This document shows positions 23,867 to 35,388 of a DNA stretch of 64,000 nt, piece by piece. The notes beneath the pieces were generated by a model that made no database searches, was not told where the DNA came from, and saw nothing but the letters and a program-made list of their open reading frames with translations. Both the position numbers and the translations under genes were made by a program. Positions within the stretch are counted from its first letter, which is position 1, and each line of letters starts with the position of its first letter. Source of the stretch: Syngnathus acus. Its lineage: Eukaryota > Chordata > Actinopteri > Syngnathiformes > Syngnathidae. The stretch lies in contig NC_051088.1 in the NCBI RefSeq assembly GCF_901709675.1, positions 9,514,193 through 9,578,192 of the forward strand, written 5' to 3'.

Positions 23867-24185
23867 TTTCATTGCTATAGTACAGATGGCAGATGACAGA
23901 CTGTGCAACAAGATGACATACATAAACACGTTACCATGTTTAACTATCATCTCCTTTTTTAAATTAAATTATTGACAATACTCTGATGAGGTAAACCAAG
24001 ATGGAAAAATGGTAAATCAAGCTAGCCGTCACGCCACTACACGGGCCAAATTGCGAAATGAAATAATCTAAGGCTATTGCATTGGCATCAATGGATTAGC
24101 TGGTGTTTTTTACGGTATGTGTACAGTATGTGTTGCAAAAAAAGCACAATTGAGTCTTCCGTGGCTCTGCCAAAACAATTCCATG

Positions 24186-24350
24186 CATCCATCCATTTTC
24201 TATACCGCTTGTCCCCACGGGGGTCGTGGGCGGGGTACACCCTGAACTGGTTGCCAGCCAGTCGCTGGGCACAAAGAGACAAACAATCATCCGCCCTCAC
24301 ACTTAGGGGCAATTTGGAGTGCTCAATCGGCCTACCAAGCATGTTTTTGC
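24186..24350. repeat. dispersed fish repeat fragment, copy 2
   Basis: Contains TTTTCTATACCGCTTGTCCC, GGCGGGGTACACCCTGAACT, GGTTGCCAGCC and GGGCACAAAGAGACAAACAA, in the order known from a highly repeated fish sequence. Relative to copy 1 (6627-6722) the central CCCAGCTGAC block is deleted but the 3' part is longer. Neither copy has coding capacity. Confidence 0.75.
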
Positions 24351-25829
24351 GAAAACAATTCATGAACTGAAAATAGTGTGAACAAAGGTAATTTTACACA
24401 ATTATGTTCAGAAATTGAACTGTTCTGCAACAGGCCTGTTTGTAAACGGATGTACCACTCTGTATTTTATTCCGCTTCTCCCTTTCTGACTCATAAACAC
24501 TGTTAGGAGAGGAAATAGCCTGTAATAATTAGCTGGGATTACAGGGAATCATTTGTGATTGGGCTGAATGAAGTCATGCAAACATCCCAAAAATAACTCA
24601 CATGATCATGATCAATTCCAGGCAAACCATTGGCTTGGCATTTGTTACGGCTATACTGCCAAAAAAACAAAAACAAAAAAAACCAACAACCTCTTCATCG
24701 GCAGGCATAAAGGGTTCTCGTTTCCCAATTTAAGATGAATGCGATACCACACCTGGAAAGTGAGAATAATTCGCCTGTATTGATCACTCCGGATGGCCCG
24801 CTGCAGCCATATCCTTTTAAAAATATGCAGAGCAAAAATCCATCCTCGTAAAATGCTGTGAACGGGATATTGAGTGAGGGAGGTCTGGGGAAGGCGGCGT
24901 GGCGCACCATTACTGCCGTACTTTAGCTGCATGCATGTGTGCGTGTGTGAAGTGAGAAGACAAAAAAGAAAATACTCAATCGCCAATGGAGCCGGTGGGA
25001 TAATTGGGCTGCCAAGATGGCATCGAGAGTATTCACTGAGTGGCTGTAACAAGCTGTAAATCTCTTCTTGCGACCATGTGTCTGCAAAGTGGATCCGTAG
25101 ATATTTGTTCAACTTGAAACTCCATTGTCCCCTGTGTCCTAATGATTAGCTGATGCGCCGACACAGTCGGATAATGCCAAGTGACTCATGTAGCCAATGA
25201 CACACAAGTATTCTCTGTGTTCTCTTTGATTGGGACTAAAGTGCAACACAACACTTAAAGGTCTGACAAAGAATTAAGTCGACAGAAAAGCCGAAAATCA
25301 AGAGTTTGCCCTGTGTTAGAGAACAGTGTTTTTTGTATGCCGTAACCTGTGAAACAATAACATGATCTGACAGCAGAGGAATAGGAAATCATTTACGCCT
25401 CTGCGTCAGTAAGCACGCAGTGGCAATTATATATTCATGGGGATCTCTCTCCATTCTGTTGTTTCAAACTGAGACTCTTATTCTTCTTGTCTATTTATAT
25501 AGTGTAAGTGGCAATGTATACGTTCTGTCACTTAGCAATTTTGGGGCATTGAGTGTGAATTGAGTGTGAATTGATTCCCATCAGCTTCAAGGAAAGTCAG
25601 CTGTGAGAACCACTAGACTACAAATAGCCCTTTGTCATTATAAAATGTCTAAATACTGTACCGGTAATGTGTTAGCTAATTTTATTGCACTGAATTGTTA
25701 TGTACATTTTAGACAAAGTAACACAACTTCTGCCAAAAATAGTAAAGTATATAAATCGACCAACTCTAGTCCATCGTTGTACAAAATGATCCCAGCATAT
25801 TGTTGTTAGTTTAACATGCAAATACTCAC

Positions 25830-26051
25830 CACAAGGTCCTTTATGCTGGATGTGGATGGTTTTCTGTAGAGCACAGCCCATTGCTCGCATCTCACAGGGG
25901 CTGCCGTAACTGCTGCCGTCAGAACCGCACACCGGGTCTGACGTTTGAGGGCAGGCTTCCGGGCATTCACACACGGGCTCATCGTTTTTGACCACGCACA
26001 CTGCGCCGTGATGGCACACCTTATCCAAGCAGGGGCTCGGCGTGTGGAGAT
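25830..26051 (-). CDS. agrn: agrin exon encoding FS/Kazal domain 5
   Basis: The exon is 222 nt (74 codons), phase 1 at both ends, with acceptor CCTTCAG and donor GTGAGTA. It encodes a ten-cysteine FS domain: SPCLDKVCHHGAVCVVKN, CECPEAC, then the Kazal part PVCGSDGSSYGSPC and a terminal HKGPC. Across the junction with FS4 the linker reads GPCDLHTPSPCL, matching the GPCDxxPSPCL pattern of other agrins. One oddity is Pro instead of the usual Glu or Asn before the third Kazal cysteine (GSPC). Confidence 0.97.
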
Positions 26052-27284
26052 CTGAAGGCCAACAACCCAAAGGACAGAACGTTATAATGGAACAGTGATG
26101 GCGAGTGATGATTTCAACCAGAGGTTGGAGAATAGTCTTGGGTTAGAATGGGCAAAAGGTGACAATTTGGAGTACAGCTACACTGAGAACTGTTAAAAAT
26201 GAATGAAAAGGCAGGGAGAAAAATACAATTATGCAATACCACACTGTTTCTGTGATGCCTTTTCCTCATTTCCTTTCCCATGTGCCTGTTCTGGTGTATC
26301 CTGAATCTTTGAGGAGTTCTCATACTGGTGGCACGGAGACCAGCCAAGACAAAAAAATGCTGCCCCGTGGCACAACAGAGATTAAAAAGCCTACGAACAA
26401 TGGTTGCGCTACGGAAAAAACGTCAGGATTAATTGACATTCCCACTGTGCCCCTTCAAAGGCTGCCATTTGCATCTCAGCAAGAGCCAGGGATTCAGCCA
26501 AAGCGAGTAAAACATATAGAGAACAGAAAGAAATAATGAAAAAAATAATAAGGAAAAGAAAGAAGAAAGAGGTCTCTGCTTAATAATTTAAAAACGGCAA
26601 GCTACTGGGCAGAAGCAGATATGAAATGTGAACATCACAAGAAAGTGTCCGCTCCAGTGTCTCCGCTTACACTCCAGCACGGCTTCATTAAAACCAAGGC
26701 TGGATTCTGCTCAGTTTTCGGAAGACGGGCGTAGGCGGGGCAGACACGACCTGAGTTGATCAGGAGAGGAGAAAATTTGAACAGTCGTTTGATCGGAGCC
26801 CGTCGCCCTGATTCAATCAATTCTTAAAAACCTTACGAGGCAATGGAAGTATTAGATTGAGGTCTGACGGCAGGGCGGTGTGCACTTTTGCATCCAAAGT
26901 ATGCGAGAGGCGACTTTCATCAGAGCTTTCAGCCATGAAGGATGGCCCTCCCTGCCAAATATGGTGCGTCTCCAGGTCAGAGCAACAAATAAATCTTAAT
27001 GAAAAATTGCCTGTGAAGCTTCAGAGCGACTGAAGTCTTCATTTGAAGACTATTTATACTTGTTGCTTTTGTTGGAAGCTGTGGAGGTAAGGCTTTCCGT
27101 TGTCCAACATTAGTACGACTATTAAGGGCTTCCTTTAGCATGGTTGGGGTCTTATGATTGATTAGAGCTACCCTGAGCGTTGTGTCGTCTTGCATGCCAC
27201 AACATTAGAACTTTATACAGGTCTGATCAACTGGATTGGATTAGCAGATATTTTGCTGCAAAATTGATGAAGTTGTAATGTTAT

Positions 27285-27573
27285 AATTTGCCGATCAGTG
27301 AAGTCACCAATCGGATCTGCAAATTGAGACCACGTACAGCGCACACATTTTGTGCTGCCATTGTCGATAATCCAAAGTAAAAAATAATTTAAAAAGTAAC
27401 CAAAGGTTCAAACCTCCCCTCAATATTAAAATTGCAAATTGTAGCTATTTTATTTACAGTAAATAACCAAGTTGTTTAAATAGATTCCGTCCATCTTTTG
27501 ATCGGATCGTTGATCGATTATCAATTTTTTACCTTGTTGACCGGCCCCAAAATCTTGATTGTGTAAAGCCTAG
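27285..27573. repeat. possible degraded dispersed repeat rich in GATCG motifs
   Basis: Motifs such as GCCGATCAGTG, CCAATCGGATCTGCAAATTG, TTTTGATCGGATCGTTGATC and GACCGGCCCCAAAATCTTGA resemble, in order, an interspersed repeat I associate with fish genomes. Ends are indistinct and there is no target duplication, so both the identity and the limits are tentative. Confidence 0.4.
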
Positions 27574-30500
27574 CCACATTATATTAATATCTGATAGACA
27601 CAATGAGCATGCAAGTCCCTGTTTGATGAAAATAATATGAAATAATCGTCAATGACCTGAAACAATCTGTTCTCAAAGGAATTCTGCGAGAAATACTTGA
27701 ATTGTATAGAAAATGTTTTTGGGTTAAACTGGGGTAAAAATGTATACAATTTGCAAATTGGGTATACCCTGTAAGTGAGTAATAAAAATCTAACGGATAA
27801 CATTAAACATTACTCTTCTGTAGTGCTTCGATTGAACATTATGACGTTATGAAAGATCTTCTATACAGTAGGTGGTCTTCTGCTGCTACATCATGAGAGA
27901 ACACCAGAGGTGCACATAAACACCTAAGATGTTTAGCACAAGTTGAATTCAGGCTTGCCTTTAGAAAAGCAATGACTCTTTCGCAACATCCTTTTCAAAG
28001 CGTGCAATCTTAAGCTTAATTTCTGCCCGTGCAAAAGTTCACCAGACAAAGTCACAAGCAACTGCAGCCTGCGATAGTTCCTTTGTCTCCCATATAAAAA
28101 AGATCAAAGTATTTCCATCCCAAACTGTTTTTATCACACTACCATTTCCTAGGAGCAAAGTTTCCGCCTGATTTATTAATGGGAGAGCGTGTCAGGAACA
28201 AAAAAAAAAGACGACTCTCCCTAAGTGTAAAAATTGGTGCTACACAATAAGAAATTGAAGATTTATTTGATTTTTATCTCAGATGGAAGAAGAGGCTTTA
28301 GAGTGCTCTCAACATAGTCCTGTGGGATGGTAATATTTCCTATTTTCCCTTTCCCAAACCCTTAAATGCAACACGTCATGCATGTATCTGTGTTTCTGTC
28401 GCAGAATGAACCAAAACGGCAAGTTATTTATTCATGAAAGTGACGGCTGAATGGGAACATCTGCACAGCCAAATACTTTGGCAGTTCAGCCAAGGCATTG
28501 TTGTTGTCGCTCCACAGGCTGAAGCATCGGCCCAATGTGGCGGTGATGGAAAATGAGGACATTCATAAAGAATTCTGCTGCACAACTGAAGGACTTTACA
28601 TTCTATGTCGCATCAATGTGAATCCGGAAAGGCTAAGGTCCAAAATGGATTACAGTGCAACCTCAGAATTTAGATGCTATGGTTATACATTTCAAAAACT
28701 TAGCTCGAGGTGAAACTTACTGCAATGGAGGTAAGGGATAATATATTTAAAGAAAAGAAAATAGATGCCATTATCCCAAAGTTAAGATCCGTACGTTCCA
28801 GGCAGATGCACTAATCCTCCCGTTGTAGGCTCATTCTAAGGCGTAGACTTCAGGGTGAGTACAAAATTTAACATTTTTCCATTTTTCTCTCTTTACACTT
28901 TTGTTTTAGTTTGACTACACAGCTGTTAACTTGGAACAGCACTTGGGAAATTCCACTGCAGGCCTAAGTCCTAAATAATTATAAAGCGACAACCCTAAAA
29001 TCCAAGTTCTAACACACGCAAAGCAGGCAAGTGGGGATAATGCAGTCCCATTAAACTCCTGTAACATGCTGCCAAATTGCTAGGGGAATATTTAGGTAAG
29101 TGCTGCTCAATTCATGCATAGGTAATTGAAGTCCAACCTCTGCAGTTTGTGGGATTGGCGCATTCCAGGTGATACTTGCGGCGGCCAACTGGCCGAGGGA
29201 AAGACCTTACATGCCCATTACTAGCCGGCGTTCCAGCGGGACGCAGCCGATGCAGAACTTGTCTTTTTTTGTTTTTTAACTTGCCAGCCTTTGATCAAAA
29301 TCCCTTGTCACCCTTTTGCGTTAAGACGTTCGTGTACGATATCCGTGAAGGAAAAATCTCTATTAACATAAAGAAGAAGACATACCCTGTGGGCTGTGTC
29401 TGTCTACTACTTGTGAATAATTATGAGGGGCAAGGTGGCCTCTCGGCAAAGACCATAGTGCATTTTAAATGTAATACAGAGTACATTTTGACTGTCCATT
29501 GGGGCACTTTTGATTTAGCCATGTGAATTCTGCCTAGAATCAGGTGACCAGGAAAACGCAATGCTTCTCCTCTAAAGTAAAATTCTATACTTCCAAGAAC
29601 GTCTACATTTTACTTTTCAGATGTGAAATCTTATATATTTGCAATTGATGTAATTAATTGCACTGCCAATCAAAGCCAAGAGAGAGCATTCCGAGAGTAA
29701 TCAAATCAAATTATACCCAATTTGCAAATGTGGAGCTTTGCTTGATTTCATCAGAGCCCAGCGGCATGAAGCAACCTCAAGTCACTTTTGACACCCTGCT
29801 GACCCAAATAAACTCGACATTTTCTGCTTGCGGAGAATCGCCTGAAGCGCACGTTACTTGGACTGGCCGTCTGCCTGCTGTCAGTCTGCTTCCCACCGCA
29901 CTTCCTCAAATTAACTTGATTAGCAGAAACTGCACTTAGGCTGAAGTAAGCCCTCAAAACTCAGCATGTCAAAGTTGGAGTCAAAACCTCAAGAGATGAC
30001 TCGGATACAAATGAACACAAGTTATGATTCACCATAGGTCACCTTCAAGAGGCTGTGGCATACTGGCATAGCATTAGCTGCTAGTATGTCAGCTTAAAAT
30101 GGCAAGCTTGCATGTACAATAACATTTCCTAGAACAATTGGGAATCAATCCGATTCTTGAAATAGAATAGTAATATATGGAATTTGGGTTAGACTGTGGT
30201 ATCTGTCCATTTGTGATGTATCTCGGGATTGGATGTAATCAGTATTTCTAAAGACATATATCGAAATGATTTAACTTTGCTTTGAAAGGTAAATGACAGG
30301 TTTGAGTTGGCTAATTCTTGTGCAATTCTGAAATTCTGAAAATGATCAAACCTTCTTGATATGACTTTACTTGTCATGACACATGCGCCCAAAGGAATTT
30401 AACAAAATAAAGAATCGTCCGAGTGCTCTATGTTTGAATCAAACCATCTGCGGGGGGTAAAGACTGGGCCAGGCCAGGAATAGTAAAAAACAAAACATGT

Positions 30501-31279
30501 ATAATAGACACCTATTGAAAAGGAGAAGAAACCCTCCAGATGTTTTGATAATCCTTCAATATGCAATTTGTGAGTAGCTACATACATTTGAACCAAGAAG
30601 AACTGAAGACCACATATGTTAGCGTGCTTAAAAATATCCTCCGAGGTAGAAAAAAGGTTCACATTACCCCCCCAAATTCTAATTAGTTCAAACCCTAATT
30701 AGTTTATAACCCTTTGGAGTAGTTTTATGCTTTTGCACCGTGAATGTATCCACCATGCATTAGTAAGACGGGAGGCAGCAGCAGCGGCAATAAATGGCAG
30801 TGCAGGCATGTCTTTGACGCACTGTGACATGCTGCAGATCCAAATATCCTTTTACCAAGCTGCAGGCGGTACAGACAAGAGCCAAAAAAAGCACATTAGG
30901 CAGAGTACATTGCGCACAGGTACAATGACACGTGGGGGACTCACTGAGCCATTTTGATTGTTAATGCCCAGCGCGCTCCAGGGACGTGGCCCACTTACTG
31001 GATCTTTCCTGCCAAATTCAGGCAAGTCCTCTTCCATATTATTGACACGCTGATGTTGAAATATATTGTTTATGATTGTTCGTAACTAAATAAAAGACAA
31101 TGTCTGGATGTTTTGCATGTGATGAAGAAGAGATACATGGGGAAACCTTGCCAACAGGTGTGAACTCATCCATAAACCTCACGCAGTTCAAATATTGCAA
31201 CCCTTTATGGAGCATTTATAAATTATTTGGGGATTTATTGCAAAACATAAGGTGTATTGCAGCATGTAACTTGGAGTGA

Positions 31280-31345
31280 CAGCCCAGTGGAATAATGGTT
31301 AGCACGCCTGACTTACAATCGAGAGGTTTTCAAAATCTTATGGAT
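31280..31345 (+). repeat. possible tRNA-derived SINE fragment
   Basis: AATAATGGTTAGCACGCCTG resembles the A-box region of tRNA-derived repeats in fish (consensus near TAGTGGTTAGCACG), and ATCGAGAGGTTTTC lies where a B box would be, though it is degraded. It is too short and decayed to be a functional tRNA. Confidence 0.45.
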
Positions 31346-31450
31346 AAACTTACACAATCTATATTATTTGTATATACTGGTACTTCCTCATTAAACCGCA
31401 TCATAGAAAGCATTTGAAACACCAAACAAAGTGGCTTCTTGGGATAAAAC

Positions 31451-31479
31451 ACAAACAAACAAACAAACAAACAAACAAT
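31451..31479. repeat. (CAAA)n microsatellite
   Basis: About seven perfect tandem CAAA units. Confidence 0.9.
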
Positions 31480-32341
31480 AAAATACTACCCATAATTGCC
31501 ATTTAAAAACATATTACTTTAATTTTATGTATCTCAAATCCTATTCAAACTTTGCAAGAAAACTTTGAAATCAAATCTGTTTCAAACTAAATCTGTTAGA
31601 AATGTTCTGCCTTTCTGACATGATGTAGTGAGGGGCCGAAGAAAAAATAGGTCCCCAGAACATATCTCGACAAATAATTCCCCATCTAAGAACAGCTGAA
31701 CAATTGTCACAATCCATCATTGTCTACTTTCTCAAACCAAGCTGTGGGGGAAAAAAAAAACATTTTACTACCACAGGCTAAAATTCATCTCTGTGCACCG
31801 CATAGGGAAATGACTAACAAAGCCATCTGTGAGGATTTACAATCTCTGATCCATAAATTAACCACAATAGATATGTCTCCCCTTCTAATGAGACAAACTG
31901 AGATGGAGGTTTTGGGACGCTTTAATCAATTGTGCTTGGCTTGGTGTATTATTGAACTACAGTATGGCCTAAACTCAACATAGAAGGTAATCATTTCTAC
32001 ATGACAAATCATCACAAGCAGTCAAAGCAGATGAAACTAAATGTCTTTCAAAAGCTCAAATGAATCTTCCAACAAGCCGTTGTTTGAAGACTAAAGGAGA
32101 TCGGGTTCATTAAAAAAATTACTGGAAGGGATGTACAATGTGGGCTTCAAGAATAAAAACTGTGAAATGGGAAATTCAGTATAGTTCTCGTCAACAATCA
32201 AATCTAAAATCTGAAATGTATTTAACTGTAATCAAAACTGCCCTTTCAACCAAACTGCAACATCTGTTGCGCAATTCATTGCTGACTCAATCCATCTCAG
32301 GTTTCAGTGGTCCTTTATAGGTAGTGGACCAAATAACAATA

Positions 32342-33283
32342 TACCGTTTTTTTCCGTGTATAATACGCAAAATTTAACTAATTTATTGTCCTAAAATCTG
32401 GGGTGCGCATTATACATGGGTACAATTTTTTTTAAATTTTTAAAAAAAAATATATATATTTTTTTCTTTTTTTTTTTTTTTTAAGAAAATCATGGTACTG
32501 GTACGAGTATTGATTTATGTATTGTTCTCTTCTTGTCATGTTGTGAAAGAATGTGGGTTGAATAAATACCGAAAGAACAATAGTGTGTTTGTACTGTGCT
32601 CTGGTCATTTCGTCAAAGAAGGGATAATAGTCCTCTTCTCTTCTTGACTGACAATGAATGTGATAGCTTAATACAATCAGCAAATAACAAAATGCGTATT
32701 ACAGGTAATATTTTATTTCACAACACTTTGCCTTGTTCCTTTCGTCTCTGCTGTTCACTTCAAACACGCTCCATACGAACGCAATGCTCTCGTATCAGAC
32801 GCTTGCTCGATCACCTGCTCGTTTGCTGTCACAATGTACCCTACACAAATCCGAAACATTTGTTGCGGCTCCGAGTCACGACGAGGGGCAAGTTTTGGTT
32901 TCCAAGGGTGTTATTATTCCTCTTCAACGTCTCTCCCATACAGAGCCGCCTTTTTCACATGTCCGCACGTCACTTTCCTCTCTTTTCATCTGATCGCGGT
33001 GGTGCCTTTATGGGCAGTCGGAGAAATCAACGCCAACAAAAAAAATACATCCAGCCTAGTTAAGACCATACCAAAGACTATAAAAATGGGACCCATTGCC
33101 TCCCTGCGTGTGTGACGATCATTGGGACTTAAAAAAAAAAAAAAAAAAAAAAATATATAAAAAAAAAAAAATAATAATTGGGTGCGTATTATACATGGGT
33201 ACAGTCTTTTTTCCAGCATCAACATGCCATTGTTAGGGTGCGTATTATACATGGGGGCGTATTATACACGGAAAAAAACGGTA
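32342..33283. mobile_element. non-autonomous DNA transposon with 27-bp terminal inverted repeats and TA flanks
   Basis: The ends at 32342-32368 and 33257-33283 are perfect 27-bp inverted repeats (counting the flanking TA), with outer sequence TACCGTTTTTTTCCGTGTAT. TA on both sides suggests Tc1/mariner-pogo type insertion. Just inside the ends, the motif GGGTGCGYATTATACATGGG occurs in direct orientation at 32401, 33180 and 33236, and could be a set of transposase binding sites. Two long A/T-rich blocks (32430-32490 and 33130-33178) flank a 0.6-kb unique core. ORFs in the core (up to 155 codons) do not look like a transposase, so the element depends on a partner in trans if it is mobile at all. 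Confidence 0.85.
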
Positions 33284-34861
33284 ATTTAAATATTTGTTAT
33301 CAGTTGTTGCTTTTGTTGAAATTGCAAGAAACTATTTTGGACATTTTCCTGAAATACATGGAGCTAAATGACGACTTGATAAAATGATGGTATATGTATT
33401 TTAGTACTGAATCAACCGTCATTTAACATGTACTGTAAATTGAATAGTGTCTGACTACAACCCTGACTGACATGCATCCATCACCAAGAGCAAATGCAGC
33501 AAGTATGCAAGGCAAACAGAGCCAAACGCAACTTCTTCCACATGAAACCCAAGCCTGGAGGCACTGATTGTGTTTGCGCACCGGGCTGACATTTTCTGCC
33601 GCTGCTGCTGAAGCGTCAAGATGCAAGCATCACGGAGGAAACCTCACACCACGTCATGTTGCCACAGCTTTTTTGCCTTATGGATTGATCGCACGAGCAC
33701 TGAAGGAGCTCTGGTCATTTCCAATTCTGCTAATCTCTATAGTATTTTTAAAGACAATGACTAACCTAATCTGCTGTCAGTAAGATGGGGAAAAAAAAGT
33801 GCAAATGTATATTGCATGCAACAGTCTGACGAAGCTCACTGTCTCGGTGGGCTCCTATATTTTTTTCTCTTTTGATGTTTAATTAAAAAAACAAACTCAA
33901 GCTTTGACGTTTGTGGTGTTCTCCTTTGAACAATATGCAAATGTCAATACAAATGCATTAAAACACACGCGCAAACACAGAGATGAGGCGCATGATGCAC
34001 TAGGGAGGAGGAGATATTGAGAAGGAAGTCGAATAACAGGACATAAATGTGGGTGGAGTTGTTGGAAGGCATGACAACAAAACACCTCAGCGTTGCCATT
34101 GTCATTCCACTTTGGCATTCAGCTCTGCTCTAGCGCCAAATAGAAAGTATCGTGATGTGTTAAGCAGATAATCTGCTAAAGTGTGCATTCGGTCCCATCG
34201 TCTCGCTCAGGAAAAAGGTCATGTGACAACTTGGAGTTGGAATCGTTGGCAGAAAAGATGTCAGCGTACCTTTTTAAGAAAAAAAACCTCAAATACTGTG
34301 CTTCCTTGCCTGAAAACTCATTTTGCCATTTTATTCATGGGTAAACTCGGTTTTATTCAATTCTGTGCCGCACTTGTATCGCCTCGGAATGAAAAGGGAA
34401 TCTACTAGTTTGAATTTAAAAGAGCATTCTTCCACCCAAAAAAACATGCGGCAGTAAAATCGGCCGTGATGGCTTTCGCATTCAAAAGACTGCAGCTGCA
34501 AGGGTTTTTAATCAATATTTTGGAAAATGGTGAACCGGCCAATTTGGGTAATTTTGAGTTTAGGGGCTGGCGTGCGCTGCAGCATGCAGAACAAAAAGAA
34601 AAACTTGGCTGGGTAGCTCTGGGAAAATAATGGAACAAGTAGGCAGACTTCTCCAACCTCATTGATCATATCTGTGCATTAAGAGTGAAAAAAGGGAGAC
34701 AGGAAGAAGAGCAGCGGTACAAGACCCCTCCTGTTCCGTCGGCTCGGAGCAAAGGGGAAGGAAGGCTTCACCCCCCAGCATCCATCTGATGAGGTCGCCC
34801 ATTGGCTGACCCCACTTTCCACCTGCGGCCAGACAGCCAGGGAGACACAGCCAACATGGAC

Positions 34862-34890
34862 AAAGACAGACAGACAGACGGACTGACTGA
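34862..34890. repeat. short GACA/GACT microsatellite
   Basis: Imperfect tandem units of ACAGACAGACAGACGGACTG type. Confidence 0.8.
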
Positions 34891-35181
34891 CGCACTGCAA
34901 CAAGAAAGAACAGCTTTTCTTTTAGACAACACACAAGACAGTGAGACAAAGATCGAGGCGGATGTGGATGAATGGATCATGCGAGTGTCGTTGGAGATGG
35001 AGGGATGAGCTTCAAAGATGAATGAGTGAAGTGAAGGCACAGGCTTGATTGCCCCTCCCCTTTTCAAAGAGCATCATTGAACCATTTAAGACATGTGGTA
35101 CTAAACTTTACGACAAGAAGAAGAGAAAAGGAGGGAAGCGGGTAAAAGGACACCTTGTCCTCCTCCCTTTGGTCCACTCAC

Positions 35182-35388
35182 CACAGGGTCCCGCATGCTT
35201 AACGGGGATGAGAGTCTTGGCCAGGCACTCGGCCTTGCGACGCGCGCACTCGTTGGTGTATGTGCGGCCGTCCTTGCCGCACACGGGCTTGTAGGTCCCG
35301 TCGCACTCGATAGGATCACAAGAGCAGCGAGCATTCAGCTGCTCGACCACACACACGGCGTTGAAGCGACACTCCTCTGAACATTCGT
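35182..35388 (-). CDS. agrn: agrin exon encoding FS/Kazal domain 4
   Basis: The exon is 207 nt (69 codons), phase 1 at both ends, with acceptor TGTTGCAG and donor GTGAGTGG. It encodes a ten-cysteine FS domain: DECSEECRFNAVCVV, then the Kazal motif PVCGKDGRTYTNEC, then HAGPC. The CRFNAVC signature is specific to FS4 of agrin. The exon is somewhat GC-richer than the surrounding intron. A 1.95-kb intron separates it from FS3 and a 9.1-kb intron from FS5. Confidence 0.97.

Larger units (their letters stand above)
20027..25829 (-). other. agrin intron, FS5 to FS6
   Basis: A 5.8-kb intron containing a GGAT microsatellite (20464-20484), two L2/SINE-like 3' tail fragments (23605-23626 and 23801-23866) and one copy of the dispersed repeat (24186-24350). 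Apart from these I see no structured feature. Confidence 0.7.
26052..35181 (-). other. agrin intron, FS4 to FS5
   Basis: A 9.1-kb intron. It contains a possible GATCG-rich dispersed repeat (27285-27573), a SINE-like fragment (31280-31345), a CAAA microsatellite (31451-31479), the 0.94-kb TIR element (32342-33283) and a GACA microsatellite (34862-34890). A purine-rich tract lies at about 26505-26572. No exon is recognisable. Confidence 0.7.

Noticed and set aside
31280-31345. Possible tRNA gene
   Set aside because: Only an A-box-like stretch is readable; no acceptor stem or cloverleaf can be drawn, so it is at most a SINE fragment.
32596-33063. 155-codon ORF inside the TIR element as a possible transposase
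   Set aside because: No DDE/D motif or DNA-binding domain; overlapping ORFs in other frames are of similar size.
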